Positions 63,621 to 64,000 of a DNA stretch of 64,000 nt are shown in pieces (position 1 is the stretch's first letter; each line of letters starts with the position of its first letter). The translations under genes and the position numbers were made by a program. Source of the DNA: Trichobilharzia regenti (taxonomy: Eukaryota; Platyhelminthes; Trematoda; Strigeidida; Schistosomatidae); contig OX235263.1 of assembly GCA_944472135.2 (NCBI GenBank), forward strand, positions 3,579,517 through 3,643,516, read 5' to 3'. Under the pieces are notes generated by a model. It had not been told where the DNA came from. It saw nothing but the letters and a program-made list of their open reading frames with translations, and did not search any database.

Positions 63621-64000
63621 ATCATATCTATGGTGGGTATTGCATTTCATTTCGGACAATACAGATGTACGACATGGTAAAAAAAAACAGGGATAGCGAT
63701 AGTTCGCGAAGAAAATTTAGTAGTACAACTTGAGGGTGGTATCATACATTTGTCTGTGTTATAAACCCTAGTCTGGGAGACACTGCCAAAGAAGTGTATT
63801 CAGAGGTAGTTGTAATGTTTCATAAATGTTACTCTTTGACAAACTAACAACATTTATCGGATATTCGGTTCTCCAGAAAAAAAAAACTAGTGCATGCCAA
63901 AAATATTTATAATGTAGATAATTGAAATTTTATGGCTTCTTTATTAATATTCATTCATCGTGAATTTCACTAAATATATACGAATCACCGTCTTCCACGT
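63621..64000. other. Unassigned AT-rich intron sequence
   Basis: No NPHP4 exon, repeat or ORF was recognised up to the window end. Confidence 0.45.

Overview
The window looks like a trematode genome, most likely Schistosoma or a close blood-fluke relative. It is AT-rich, with long introns packed with non-LTR retrotransposons, Penelope-like elements (PLEs) and tRNA-derived SINEs, plus SINE copies carrying hammerhead-ribozyme-like cores of the Smalpha type. Element names such as SR1, SR2, SR3, Perere and Smalpha are family-level guesses from recognised motifs, not database hits. The species cannot be told from the sequence.

One host gene runs through the whole window on the + strand: the middle and C-terminal part of NPHP4 (nephrocystin-4), a ciliary transition-zone protein. 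I find nine exons (2136-2295, 6789-6932, 15643-15896, 20911-21247, 26955-27166, 35038-35320, 37274-37333, 48012-48326, 60636-60950). Every junction has AG/GT sites and a matching codon phase, and together they give one open frame of about 693 codons. The 5' end of the gene lies upstream and the last exons lie downstream. Only about 3% of the window is recognised coding exon; the eight complete introns are 2-12 kb long.

Intron contents by region: 1-2.1 kb SINEs; 2.3-6.5 kb RTE and PLE fragments and a 435-bp palindromic insertion; 7-14 kb SINEs, a 5'-only LINE insert, a CR1-like LINE and a minus-strand gene remnant; 14.5-15.5 kb a short PLE; 16.3-20.1 kb an RTE fragment split by an LTR retrotransposon without pol; 21.3-26.8 kb PLE, RTE and CR1 pieces; 27.2-34.9 kb PLEs, SINEs and LINE 3' ends; 35.4-37.2 kb PLE remnants; 37.4-47.8 kb a long RTE ORF, SINEs, CR1/RTE 3' ends, an orphan ORF and a PLE inside a SINE; 48.3-60.6 kb a PLE, a CR1 copy broken by an RTE and a solo LTR, and a complete 3.8-kb RTE with a 1166-codon ORF; 61-63.6 kb two PLEs bounded by inverted repeats.

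Labels used below. SINE-1: tRNA-like head plus a CR1-like tail. SINE-R: the same type of head plus an RTE (SR2-like) tail. SINE-2: a different tRNA-like SINE of about 420 bp. PLE-1, PLE-2, PLE-3 and PLE-4: Penelope-like families told apart by their terminal sequences. RTE-A: SR2-like. RTE-B: the 1166-codon family. RTE-C: the 946-codon element. The most interesting structural signals are SINEs that share tails with two different resident LINEs, LTR ends that have repeatedly absorbed a primer-binding-site motif, PLEs framed by inverted copies of their own 3' ends with hammerhead-like motifs, and a palindromic PLE-type insert with a clean 12-bp target duplication.
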